A DNA stretch of 64,000 bases from Heterotrichella gracilis. Taxonomy: Eukaryota; Sar; Xanthophyceae; Tribonematales; Xanthonemataceae. The position numbers and the translations under genes are program-made. The notes below the pieces were generated by a model. It did no database searches and was not told where the DNA came from. It saw nothing but the letters and a program-made list of their open reading frames with translations. The stretch covers positions 38,571 through 102,570 of the forward strand of contig JAULBX010012433.1 in the NCBI GenBank assembly GCA_032358255.1, read 5' to 3'. Below are positions 25,126-36,400 of this stretch, one piece after another. The stretch's first letter is position 1, and every line of letters begins with the position of its first letter.

Positions 25126-28100
25126 TCAAGACTCAGTGGGCCACTCAATTGGCTCCCGGAAATGCGCTCCTGGCAGGAGCCTGCCCCATAGTTCATGTTT
25201 CACAAACTGGTCCAACTCATGAGGGATGACCAGCTTGATCTCCTGCACTCCCAGTGTGCACTGAGGCATGATGAACATGGCCCCGTACACTGGTGAAGGT
25301 TGGCCTGCAGCTGAAGGCATGTATACCTGCTTCTCACAGCAGATGGGGGTTTGACCAGGTACAAACTCCATGATCGACCCTGCACACAGAATGGAGAGAC
25401 ACAAAAATCAGCGCCAGAAGCGTGCGTAAGCTGCCATAGCAGCTGTGCGTAGCCCTAATGGAATACAAGCGGGACGTTTGTCTAGCCAGCTGTGCATTTG
25501 GTGAGCTGTGCATTTGGTTGGATAACTCTCATCAATATGCACAATAGCACAAAGGGGCAATCGTGCACATGCACACTGTCACAGTGCTGCAAGATGGACA
25601 ACGGTGGCCAACAGTGGCAAGCCCCGCATTCCATACTTACCGTTGTACAGGTAGCGCCACGAGTTGACCACAAAAGCATCTTCACATGTGCGGAACTGCT
25701 TACGCTGTGAGTTGGTCAGCTCCCCTGCCTCTGACCGCTGCCTATCCGTAGTCACATTCATGCAAAGCCTATTGGCACCAACCTGCAAAGGCAGCGAGGA
25801 TTGAGAGGAACCATGTCGCAGGTAGCAAATTAAAACAATTTGTGTACAAAACTCTATGATTTGATTCCAGACAGCAGCAAACATGCTGGATGGGCACACA
25901 CAACCGCCTCACGTCAGATAGATATCCTGCACTACGCTACTGCACCCGTGTGCCAAGTCATATATTTGAGCAAGCTTATGGCGTCAGTTCTAGCCATACC
26001 TGTGGGTTGCGCAGCAATTCTGTCACATCCCGCAATCGCGCGGCCATGGTAGCAATATCAGTGATGACAGCATCAGGCGGAGGCAGCCCCTTCATTTTTG
26101 GAACTCCAGCTGGGCAGGTTTTTGAAGCTTGCTTGTTGGCCAGGGTGACAGTGCAGTTTGCTGGGAATTGCTGAACACAGTGTCCTTCAGGGTGATCATC
26201 TTCCTTGATGGCAGTCATCCTCTGGAGTTTTCTGTGTCCTCTGCCATTGCTGGACGTTAGCACATTTCCAAGCAGCAATTGTAGTATCCAACCCACGAGC
26301 TGTGCCAGTTTTGCCAACGCTGCTTGTAGCCTGGAACTTGAAGGAAAATCTGCAAGAATGCAAAAAAGGGGCAGGCCACCACATAAGTATTTGGTAACAG
26401 ATGTATGACATGGCTGCCACATATATTCACGTGCCAAACTGAAGAAGGCAACTGTTGCAGCAAACAATATACGCTATATATATGGCAACGCACGCAAACG
26501 GTGTTGTTTGGATCGTCTAGGTTTCATTTTCCAGTGTCACAGAGGAAAGCGAATGAACTTTCTCGTACCTATTTGGATATTGAAAGCTGTTGCGCATGTC
26601 CCAAAGAAACGGGCAGGCACATAGGACTTCCTGAAGTTGTAAGCCATCACTACGGATGGCGATCTGCCCTTCATGCTTTTGTCGTATGCACCCCTGGCTT
26701 CACGGACAATGTACCATGCCACGGCCACAAGCACCATTGCACTGGACAGTGGGGCCTCACCACAGCCACGTGCAGCATTGCATGCAGCCTGCAACATACT
26801 TAACATCATAAATCCCACCCAAAGGTTTTTAAAGATAAGCACAGAATAAAGCAGCAAATAAAAATTGGCGCAGCATGCTTGAGCAGGTGTGTGGGCAATG
26901 ACAGAAGAGTTGGTATCAATAATTATTAATTGACCTGCTGTCCCCTATGCCCCCTTCCGTAAATCAAATGCACACACCCCGAATAATTGACGTCAACATG
27001 GCACACCTGCAGTTCTGCAACAGCCCCTTCCGGCACCAGCAGCCTCTCAGTGTTGAACCTCCTCATCGGCCACTTTGTCTTTTCCACTTGCCGCTCCCTA
27101 TAGACCATGTATAGCTTCTGACACAGGGTTGGCAAATATGCTAGGCGCCAAATCTGCCACAAAGACCTGTGCAGTCTCTGCTGGGCCTGCGGGCAAGGAA
27201 GCACACTAAAAAGGCATGTAAAAATGTAAGTACCGCTGAACATTCAGTTCTGCGCAACGAGGGTGCAATGCTCAACAGTCAAATTCAGACGCAAGCACCA
27301 TACCAAAGCTCGTTGATTAGCATCGGCATTGCAGAAACCCTTACTGTAATAGCCATAACTCCCATGTATGTCTAGGAACCCATGTACGCCCCTCTTTAGA
27401 TATGTAGATGAATATCCCTTCCCGCACCCCCATGACATATTTTTTTGTAAACCAGGCAATACCCGGGCTATGCAATGCAGACAAGGACCACGCGACAGAA
27501 AATATGATTATGTCTGCATCGTGACTAGTGGGATTGATTCGATGGCAACGACATTGCATGCTTAACGAGCATGGCAATTTGCCAGTACCTTCATCGTGAC
27601 CTCTGCGTTGACTTGCACAGAGGGTAGGTTCAGGGATGTGGATCCAAAATTTAAAATTTGATTTCGAAATCTCATTTTAAAATTTTGGCAATGTGATACC
27701 TCGGTGAGTCCAGGTGGGCTGGCATTGACTGGACGTGTGATGCATGTGCGGTCAAATGTCAATGTCGGCGGTGTGTAACCCTTGTCGCCTCGGTAATGAG
27801 CCACCCAGGCCTTCATCACGTGCCCCATTGAGTCACCATCTGCAGGGAAAAGTACAGAGGACATTATTACCAGTAGGATGCAGCTGGATGCATTTACGCC
27901 ACTGGCCTTGCACAGGGCGACATTGCAATTCTGCGATATGCAACTTGGTTAACCTGAGATTAACTACCGCCATATGAATACTGAAGGATGATGGTGCTGC
28001 ACCCCCTTGGATATGGGCTACATAAGCCTCATGCAAGGCAGCCATAAAGCATGGGGTCCACCCTAAACCCTAGAACCCCCCTACCTGCCAGTAGATGCGA

Positions 28101-29131
28101 CCAGAACATTGTGAGCACGGATGCTCCATCCCCAAGCTGAAGCAGTGAGATGCGGATCATTGGATCCCAGGCGTTTGCAACCCTTTTGGCATCCAATGCA
28201 GTGAGCTGCAACATACATACATATACTCAGCTCCAACATTGGTGTATTAAACTCTCCACCATTTCCAAGCAATGCAGCTATGACATCATCATCCAGTCCA
28301 GGGGTGCTCACAATATGGCTTGTAAACCAGTTAATACATGTTGCATGGATGCAGCATATATCCATCCAGTATGGATTGCTCACCGTCAGGACATCGGACC
28401 ATGCAGGCTGCCCGTTCCTGCGCACATATCTGCCTGGCTCGTAGCGCTGACTAGTAGCGCCTGACTTTGCGATAATCACCTCAACGCCATGATTGATGCT
28501 CACCAGGGACACTTTGTCAAGGGGCTTGTGATGCTGTGCTATGAGTCTGCCTGCAAGTCATGAAATCTTGCGTTAAACCCAGGTGGGCGGGGCTTTTTTG
28601 AAGCCCTGTGGCAAGGACTAGCTTGCACCTAGTAGAGTGTGTCCACTTGTGCCGTTTTGACAAGATAGTAAGGGGACAGCACACGCGCACAGGCTTTCTC
28701 AAAGTAAAACCTTGGTGGTTGCCTTAGTGTTGCACTAAACCCTAGTATTCCAGGTGCAACCAGTGGGGGATGCTGGGGTGAAGGGTACCTGCCAGAAAAG
28801 GGAACTGGTCCACCACTGCCTGCAGTGCATGCACCAGCTTATCTGGGCACAGTCCATCCTTGTAAAGGTATGACACGAAAGTCAGCTGGTTGAAAGCTGA
28901 CGCCTCATACGGTTCAAGCTGCAAGAACAGAAGGTGGTAGTGCACGTGTGAGGCCAATGGACAGGTGACTCATAGAGGCTATGCACAAGGGAAGGAGGCT
29001 GCAGGCACAAAAAAAAAGCTCGGTTTGAAACCCAGAATTGTCAGTACCTCGACCTCCTTAGGAAACTCCTGGTGGGGTGTTGAGACTGGGTTGGCCTTCA
29101 ATGTGTGTGTGCTAACCACCTGAATCTCCAT
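25126..29131 (-). CDS. BAHD-family acyltransferase-like protein (about 632 aa)
   Basis: Exons: 29131-29048, 28918-28789, 28550-28384, 28205-28085, 27839-27589, 27186-27007, 26788-26569, 26349-26000, 25782-25641, 25379-25126 (stop TGA); all phases fit. The start MEIQVVS, then NPVSTP, and the ALQAVVDQFPFLAG block match the N-terminal half of BAHD CoA-dependent acyltransferases. The catalytic HXXXD(G) is present as SHLLADG, split by an intron between Ala and Asp. The second half has the SSAMVLVAVAW helix and R-x-x-x-P-ARFFG block. The family's DFGWG loop appears as EFVPG, so this structural motif is lost. At about 632 aa it is well over the usual 430-460, mainly through a long insert in exon 26349-26000. 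An O- or N-acyltransferase using an acyl-CoA is likely; donor and acceptor are unknown. Confidence 0.85.
27644..27688. repeat. AT-rich palindrome inside a BAHD exon
   Basis: A 45-base imperfect palindrome (ccaaaattt at the left, aaattttgg at the right, centred on ttcgaa) lies in frame in exon 27839-27589. It encodes about 15 residues with no counterpart in the family. A GTATCAC donor just before it at 27699 would allow it to be spliced out only with another acceptor, which I did not find. Confidence 0.75.
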
Positions 29132-31001
29132 GGTCATACAGGCTGATCCTACAACTCCTACGTGTAGTCTATCGATCGCAAAAACTCGTTTGGTAAGCTA
29201 CTAGAGCTATGTGGCTCGTGGCTTTGCTCTGTTGAAGAGCCTTGCTACTCTAGCCTAGAGTCTTGGCCTAGCTATGGCACCCGCTTGCGTACGCTCAACT
29301 GCTGCCATTACGGTTGTGCAAGAGCCGGGTAGGCGAATGTATAAAAAAGGAAGGTTCGCTACTTTCTAAGCGTGCACATATAGCCCACTTGACTATTTCG
29401 GCAGCTTTCCTCCCGTATAACGAAACGGCATGCACAGTGCCACTGTTCTATATGCATGCAAATGTGGAACGCCACCCTGCCATTCACGTTGATGCTGTAC
29501 AAAGACGTTACTGAAGCAGCGGTTATGTGACGCTGATATTCAATTAGTGCTCTCTTGGACAGGAAATCTTACTGAAACGAAGCAAACTGCAGGTCCACTC
29601 CAAACCTTGTTCAAACCCTAAAGCACAGCAAAAACCCTACCAGTAGGGTTTATTTTGTCCAGTTTGGGTCCATGGGAGCTTCCGAGGAGCTCGGAGCGTT
29701 TGGTATATCCCAAAGCATCACCCTCAAAGGTGATGGGAGGTCATACCATACCAATGGAGGGTTGGTCAAGGTGCGCAAGTACTGTAACGGGGCAAGGACA
29801 AATAGGTTAGCCCAGTCGCAAGATCTTACAATAAATTGCAAGAACTTGCAATTTTGCAAGCACCAACCATGCTGACAACAAGAAAGGAAGAAGCAACCTT
29901 CCCCACAAACGGCGGCACACCACCAGCCACCTGAGGACAGAGAGTTCAGGCAAGCCGGGCGGCACCCAGTGGAACAAGGCGGTGGTGACAATTTGCAGCA
30001 GCACCACCTTCCCTTTTGCTCCAGCAATGCACCAGTGAGCAATGAAATCACAAGGGCATTGCTTGCCGTGCAATGTACCGTGTGTGCAGCCTGTGCATGC
30101 CGTTAAAACCAAAGCATTAATTGATTACAAGTCAACGACGGCTGGAATATGCTGTCACCTGTATATGTAACTCACAGGCTGTATCGCTTGAAACAGTAAT
30201 GATGAGTTACTTCTCCAGCAGTATGCGATGGTACACTGTAAGTATCTACTTTAAGAGCAGACGCAGTTCACACCGCAGCAATCCACTGTGAGGGTCTCGT
30301 TAAATAGGACGCAACAGCTTCATATGATGAAACATGCACAAGACACTGTAAATGGACGCAACAGTGTCAACTACCCAAGCACCACATACCCAACACCAAG
30401 TACTTGTATCACAAAAGTCCTCTGCATCAAGTGATTTGCTGTCAGACATGAATGAAGGAGAACAATATTTTATTACCAGCCCTCCTATCCCTTGGGAACA
30501 ACCCATACAAATGATGATGGAGATCTGAAGATCCATAGTATTCCAGATGAGGTGGGAGGGCATTGCTCAGTCAATTTTCCCAGTCCATTTCTCAACGCAT
30601 CAACTGTGAGCGACACCTCCTGGTCCCATCAACGTGCTTCTACTCCTTTGGTACCTCCGACCCGCCCGAGGAATCGCCTCCACTGCATCATCAACACAAC
30701 ACATCATCGCTAATCAATGGCAACACAGAAACTAGAACAGCATTCCAGGACATATGACAGTGCAGCAACTGGTGGAACAGCAACATGTGGAGCAGCTCTT
30801 TCGGCTCGCCACCAATTTGCAAACCCCAGCGTTTGCATCTTGCCTGGTCCACAAGCGCTCACTGGTACTGCATTGCATCGTCAGATGGCATCCTCTAGAT
30901 GATTTGCAATGGCATTGCAAACATGGACGGTAGCCGCGACACTCGCTTACAACATTGTATGTCATGCTACACAAAATTCAATGTAGATATTTCCATTTTA
31001 C
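29132..31001. other. Intergenic region upstream of the BAHD-type gene
   Basis: It lies between the 5' end of the BAHD-type gene and the 3' end of the small mitochondrial-type gene, both on the minus strand. I see short telomere-type motifs near 29615 and 29640, but no supportable exon or RNA gene. Confidence 0.45.
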
Positions 31002-32447
31002 CTACCTGTAGGCTGGCCGCTCAAAATCCTCTGTGATCCTTCCCTCTGTGTGGCCAGTTGCGGGTAGCTTGAGGCCCGCTTCCTCGGCCGTTTTGCCGCC
31101 CTCGTTCCCCACTTTGCCGTATTCATCCCCCTGCTGCTGCTCCGAGCTGCCCTGCTTGCCCCTGTAGGGCTCCTCCTCCTCAGGTGGGAATGGTGTGGAG
31201 GTCAGCTTGGCCTCCTCAGCGGCCCTGGCATGATTCTCAGTGTCACCTGAAAAAGAGATAAAATATCAAAATATATAACTGGAAAGATTGCGCGCTTTTT
31301 ATTTTCAGTTATGAGGTTGTTGGGTGACGGCCAGACACTGCAAAGGGTGATCCATTCCCCCCGCGTTCATGTACCTCAATACAAAATCACATTATATATT
31401 AGTTCAACTCTGTCCGCTTGCACGGGACATGCTTGCCAAGGGCGGCCCTGCGCCACCACCAGGAGGACCGTCTAAAATGGTGTTTACAATCCCTCAAATA
31501 CCCCGGGGGCTGTCATAACAACATGCACCTTTGAGGCTATATATTGCATGATTTACAAACACAATGGTCACAGCATGACCTCACCGCACTTTTCTGCATG
31601 AAGGGTCCATGTATGCATGGACAGAGCTGGGAATCTGAAAACAAAGATGCCCAACCTCTCCATGCCTACAAGGAAACTTCATGCAGCAAAGCGGTGGCCA
31701 GGTCTTGCCAGGAACGTTGTGGCCATTTCCATATTTGCCTCGTGAGAGTTTCTGGGACAATAATTCTCCAGCACGGCGCCACCACCAGCTGGAATGTGTC
31801 ATCCTAGGGATCCGCACATGGACAAGAAACCCTAAACTCTAAACCCTAAGCCCTAAACAGACCCCTGCACAGGCACCAATGGCAGCGCTCCACATGGACC
31901 ACATCCCTGCAGGGGGGTGAGCTATGTGTCTATCAGGAAGACAATGTGACGTACAACTGCGGATTTTATCCATAGAAGGGTGCACTGTGGAGTATATCGC
32001 GTTGCTGAACTTTTGTCGTTCAGCGCCCTCAGACCACTGCAATGAGGGGTGGTGCGAGGGAGCTGAAGGACAAAAGGTAAGAGGATACAAATTGGGGCAT
32101 GACATGCGGCTGATGCAAGCTGGTAGACATGGACTATTGTGACTGAAGTATAGGGTGGGTTGGGCAAGACTGTGCATTACCTGGTGCCACTTTGCAGTGC
32201 CTTTGCTTTGCTTTGCTTTGCTTTGCTTTGCTTTGCTTTGCTTTGCAATGCAATGCTATGGCCACCCTTGGATGTGAGGGTGCTGAGTGAGAAGGGTACC
32301 GTACTTGCCTCCAGAGTAGTGCCTGGTTTGGGTTATCAGCACAGACGGCTGCAGCACAGCCTTTATACAGCGCGGACCACAGGTTTGCTCCAAGGAGAAC
32401 AAGTGGTGGATGGCCGAACCCTTGAGCACTTTGCTGATGGCCTGCAT
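31002..32447 (-). CDS. Small hydrophilic protein with mitochondrial-type presequence (130 aa)
   Basis: Exons are 32447-32300 and 31246-31002 (stop TAG), joined in phase 1 across a ~1050-bp intron. The start MQAISKVLKGS is followed by a basic, Ser/Leu-rich, acid-poor leader ending TRHYSGGKYG. The R-x-Y-S context is the classic R-3 matrix-processing site, so import into mitochondria is predicted. The mature ~85 residues are highly charged and disordered (PFPPEEEEPYRGKQ, GDEYGKVGNEGGKTAEEA) and end ITEDFERPAYR. Composition suggests a LEA-like mitochondrial protectant, but I recognise no named family. The second exon has no ATG and would be missed by ORF scans. Confidence 0.7.
32201..32245 (+). 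repeat. (CTTTG)9 microsatellite
   Basis: Nine uninterrupted CTTTG units lie in the intron of the small mitochondrial-type gene, about 55 bp downstream (minus sense) of its first-exon donor. Confidence 0.97.
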
Positions 32448-33472
32448 GGTGAGCCCCTGGATTCAATACAGTGCTCTGCCTCACAACCTCTTTTCAGACG
32501 GTCTCTCAAGTGCTGGAGTGCCGACCTAGTCGCTGGGCTGCCTGCAATGGCTTGCTAGCAGTGGTGGTTGGTAGGAAGTGAAATGCTAATGTGCTGGAAA
32601 CGAAATGCCCACTACGCAAAGTGCAGTAGTTGAATACCAAGCGAAAGCGTCGTTTATGCTATGTCCCAAGTTGTTCGAAGAGACTTTTGTGGTGGCGAGC
32701 CTCTGCATTTAGGTGCAACTGCCAGGCAACCCCAGTCCCCAAAAAGCAGAAACCCTAAACCCTAGCATAGGGTTAGCCACTCTGGATACTTTTGCGCGAA
32801 TGCCATGGCAATTATTTGCTCGTGTTTACTTGTGCAAGCACTGCATAGGAGCAAGGTCGTGTTGAACTGCAGGGTAAGCAATTCACAGCATTGAATCTCC
32901 CTTATCTCAGTGGTTGCAACCACTGATATTGTAAACCTGCTGTCTGTGCCTGTCATCTGCAGCTTGTAACGTGGGTGGTTTTGGAGGTGCAACAGCGTAC
33001 TCGACCTTGAGGTCAACAGGCACGCCAATCAGTTTCAGCACCTGCACGCGATACAGCTAGTGCTTTGTAAACCTTTATTAAAGGCGTGCAGTGCTCGCTG
33101 CGAATAAAAGGCTCCGTAACTCGGAACTGATAGTAGTAAAAGGGGGTGGCAAACAGTCCAAGCTGCACAGCCACAGCCTAGCATGTTGAAAGTACGGTCG
33201 AACAACCTTGGCTCCTGCCAGTGGAGGGTTGTTAGCGTACAGGTACGGCAACTCCTAGCGAGTCCTACACTCTGGCTGTAACCCTAGCCCAAGAACACCC
33301 TCCCTCATAGGAGTCCCACTAAACATGATCTAGCACCACTGTCCTTGCACCGGCTGTAACCGTGGCCCTGCTTTGCGTTAAGGAGTTGGTGTAAAGAGGG
33401 TTACAGCTTGTAACTCATATGGGTTGTCAACCAGGCTGCCACTGTGGACTTTTTACTGGCTGACCTCAACAG
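32448..33472. other. Divergent intergenic region
   Basis: This is the probable promoter region of the mitochondrial-type gene (-) and the acyltransferase (+). On the minus strand at about 33042-32961, after an acceptor-like cgtgcag, there is a coding-like stretch (VLKLIGVPVDLK, then VAPPKPPTL). It has no start and no clear donor, and I could not place it in a gene. A telomere-type motif sits at about 32750-32775. Confidence 0.4.
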
Positions 33473-36400
33473 TGTTTGCCGCTGGTGCAGCGTTCACGCC
33501 AACGTTTACAAAGCGTCAGAGCTGGTAGTTCTAGACGGCTGCGGTGCAGATCCCAGGTACGTTGTGTATCTTATGTGGCTCGTGCATGCATCGTGATGAT
33601 GAGTCACCTGATGACGACTCACCTATATGCATGCATATCCAATATCTAACTGGGCACCTCTGTCTATCGCCCACTTGCTGCTAAACGCCACTATAAGCGT
33701 CTAGCATTGGTTTCTTGTACCATTTGTACTAACCCTCCTCACATAGGCCCGTGACCCCTTTTTGTTTCGCCTGCAGGGTGCAGATGTGTCTGCTACTGGC
33801 ACAAGTGCCACGCCTGGCGCAGAGCAAGCCAGCCTGGATCCTGCCATATCTGCTGAGCTGCAGGCGGCAGAACGGACTCAAAACCTGCAACAGCTGAAGC
33901 TTTCGGTGCAAGTCATCACCAACATGGAACAGGCACGTGTTTTCATGGTTTGGCAAGCAAATGGCAGTCTCATAGTGGGCAGTGGCAACACATAAATATT
34001 TCCCTCTCCCTGTGCTGATTCATTCCTCAGTGAACATGCTCCAATTATCTGCACGCCCTCCACAAGCTCCCAGCACCCACTACTTTATTTAACGTCCACG
34101 CCCACTCGCTAGCCCCAAACCCTTTTGCAAAATCCAAAACCCTAACCCGTAGCCCTTTGCAACCTTTACCCTGAAGGGCACAATTCTGCTCCCCAACCTG
34201 TGCAAGTCAACCTCAAAACCCTAGTCCTGACTGCAAGTGCACGCCGCCGAGTGGGACGCACGTGTCACAGGCAGGGGGGAGGTGGACCCATTCCCGCCCG
34301 TCATGTCCCACGTCTAAAAACCATTCCTATCTGCATCACATGCTCTAAACACATGCTGCGATTGCATGCACACCGATAGCAAGCTCGTTCAACCCACATC
34401 CAAGCCTAAAATCCTAACATTGAGCACGAAAACCTTTGCCCTGGCTGCAGGTGAACGCTGCCGAGTGGGACGGATGTGCCACAGGCAGGGAGGCGGTGGC
34501 CCCTTTCCTGCTCGTCAAGTGCCACATCATTCCTCTAAGCAATTCTCCAAGTCCATTACGCACACCGATTGCAAGCTCGCTGTACCCATTACCTCAGCAT
34601 CCAAGCTCAAACCCTTCTCTTGGACACGAAAACCCTTGCCCTGGCTGCAGGTGGATGCTGCTGAGTGGGATGCATGTGCCACAGGCAGTGGGGAGGTCAA
34701 CCCCTTCCTGCTGTGGACCTTCCTGCATGCGCTAGAAGCCTCGGGGTCAGCCGTCAGGTAGGTTATCCCAAATCCTGCCGTAGGAAAGAATTAGCAATAG
34801 TGCAGAAAAATTTGGCATTTTACCGGATGAAGTTTACTCCATTTTGGGAAGACGTACCCAAAACGTCCTCATTCCTCATGTAATGAACTAGTATTGTTGA
34901 TGTTAAGCCTGTTTTCCATGTACAACAGGGATGAAGGCTGGCTTGCGCAGCACGTGCTGGTGCGGAATGAAGCCACCAAGGAGCTGCTGGGGTGTGTGCC
35001 CATGTACCTGAAGGGCCACTCCTATGGGGAGTACGTGTTTGACCACAGCTGGGCGGGGTACGCCAACCGCCTGGGGATGCCTTACTACCCCAAGCTGCAG
35101 GTGGGTGATGGTGCAGGGTAGGGCTGTGGTGGGCCTGGCACATTGGTTACGGTAGTCGCATGCACTCCTGTAGTACAGCCACAAGCTGCAGGTGCAACCC
35201 GTTGAGGGTTTAGGGTTTAGGGTTTTGGGTTTCCTTCAAGTGCCCTATTATCCTAGGCTGCAGATGGGTTAGGGTTTCTCTGATGCGCTACACCCCAAGC
35301 GGCGTGTGCATTACGGTTCTCTCGGCAGGGCTTTTGCGGACACCCCTTGAACCGGCTCCGTTGCTGACCAACTACTGCCGTTGCGCCAGGTGGCAGTCCC
35401 CTTCACACCAGTGACAGGTCAGCGCCTGCTGGTCAAGCCAGGCTGGCAGTCTGGACCTGTGCGGCGGGCCATGGCAGAAACCCTGACCACAATTGCAGAC
35501 GAGCTCCAGGTGGGGATGGCATGCGCAGAAATACTCAAATAAAATATAATGAAATTATAAGTGGAATTTATTGTACTGTACAATCTGGACCTGTGCGGCG
35601 GGCCATGGCCGAAACCCTGACCATGATAGCAGACGAGCTCCAGGTGGGGATGGCACACGGCTGACTTAGTTGAAAAATAAAGGTATATGAAATCATGATA
35701 CAGCACATCATGAAAGTGAGCGTTAAAATCAAGCGGTAGGTAGTCGCAGTCATGCTGCATGATTTGGCCATGCACTGTCCATCTGCACATGAGCGGCAGT
35801 GTGGATCTTGTGAGGCCTGTGTGTGATGTTTGTGACTGGAGGGTGGCAAGTCGGAGAATAACACAAGAGCTGCCCGCAGGTGTCCTCCCTGCACATGACC
35901 TTCAACACCCAGGAGGAGAGCGATGTCATGGCGCAGATGGGCTTCCTGCAGCGCACAGGCATCCAGTACCACTGGCACAACCAGGGGTACAACACCTTTG
36001 ACGATTTCCTCATGACCCTGAAGCAGTCAAAGCGCAAGAACATCCGCCAGGAACGCAAAAAGGTACCCACACTTTGTTTCAGTTAGTAATGGATCCCCAC
36101 TACCAATGGTATGGGATGTACGTTGGTGATGAACGTACGTACTATGTTCCTATATCACATACACTGCCATTTGCTGGGAGCCGTTGCCGTTTTACACATG
36201 TGATTTGTAAATTTTTCCCTGTATGGTTCTGTAAATGCTGCATGTCACTGGTGTATCTGCTGATAATTCCTGAACGTGTGGTTGTCTGAAACCCTAAACC
36301 CTTGTGCTGGCAGGTTGCGTCGGAGGGTATCAACATGAAGCGGCTCACCGGGTCTGACCTGAAGGCGCACCACTGGGATGCTTTCTACGAGTTCTACAGG

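Noticed and set aside
32961-33042. Coding-like minus-strand stretch (VLKLIGVPVDLK)
   Set aside because: No start codon, no convincing donor and no partner exons found, so I did not call a gene; it is noted in the intergenic entry.
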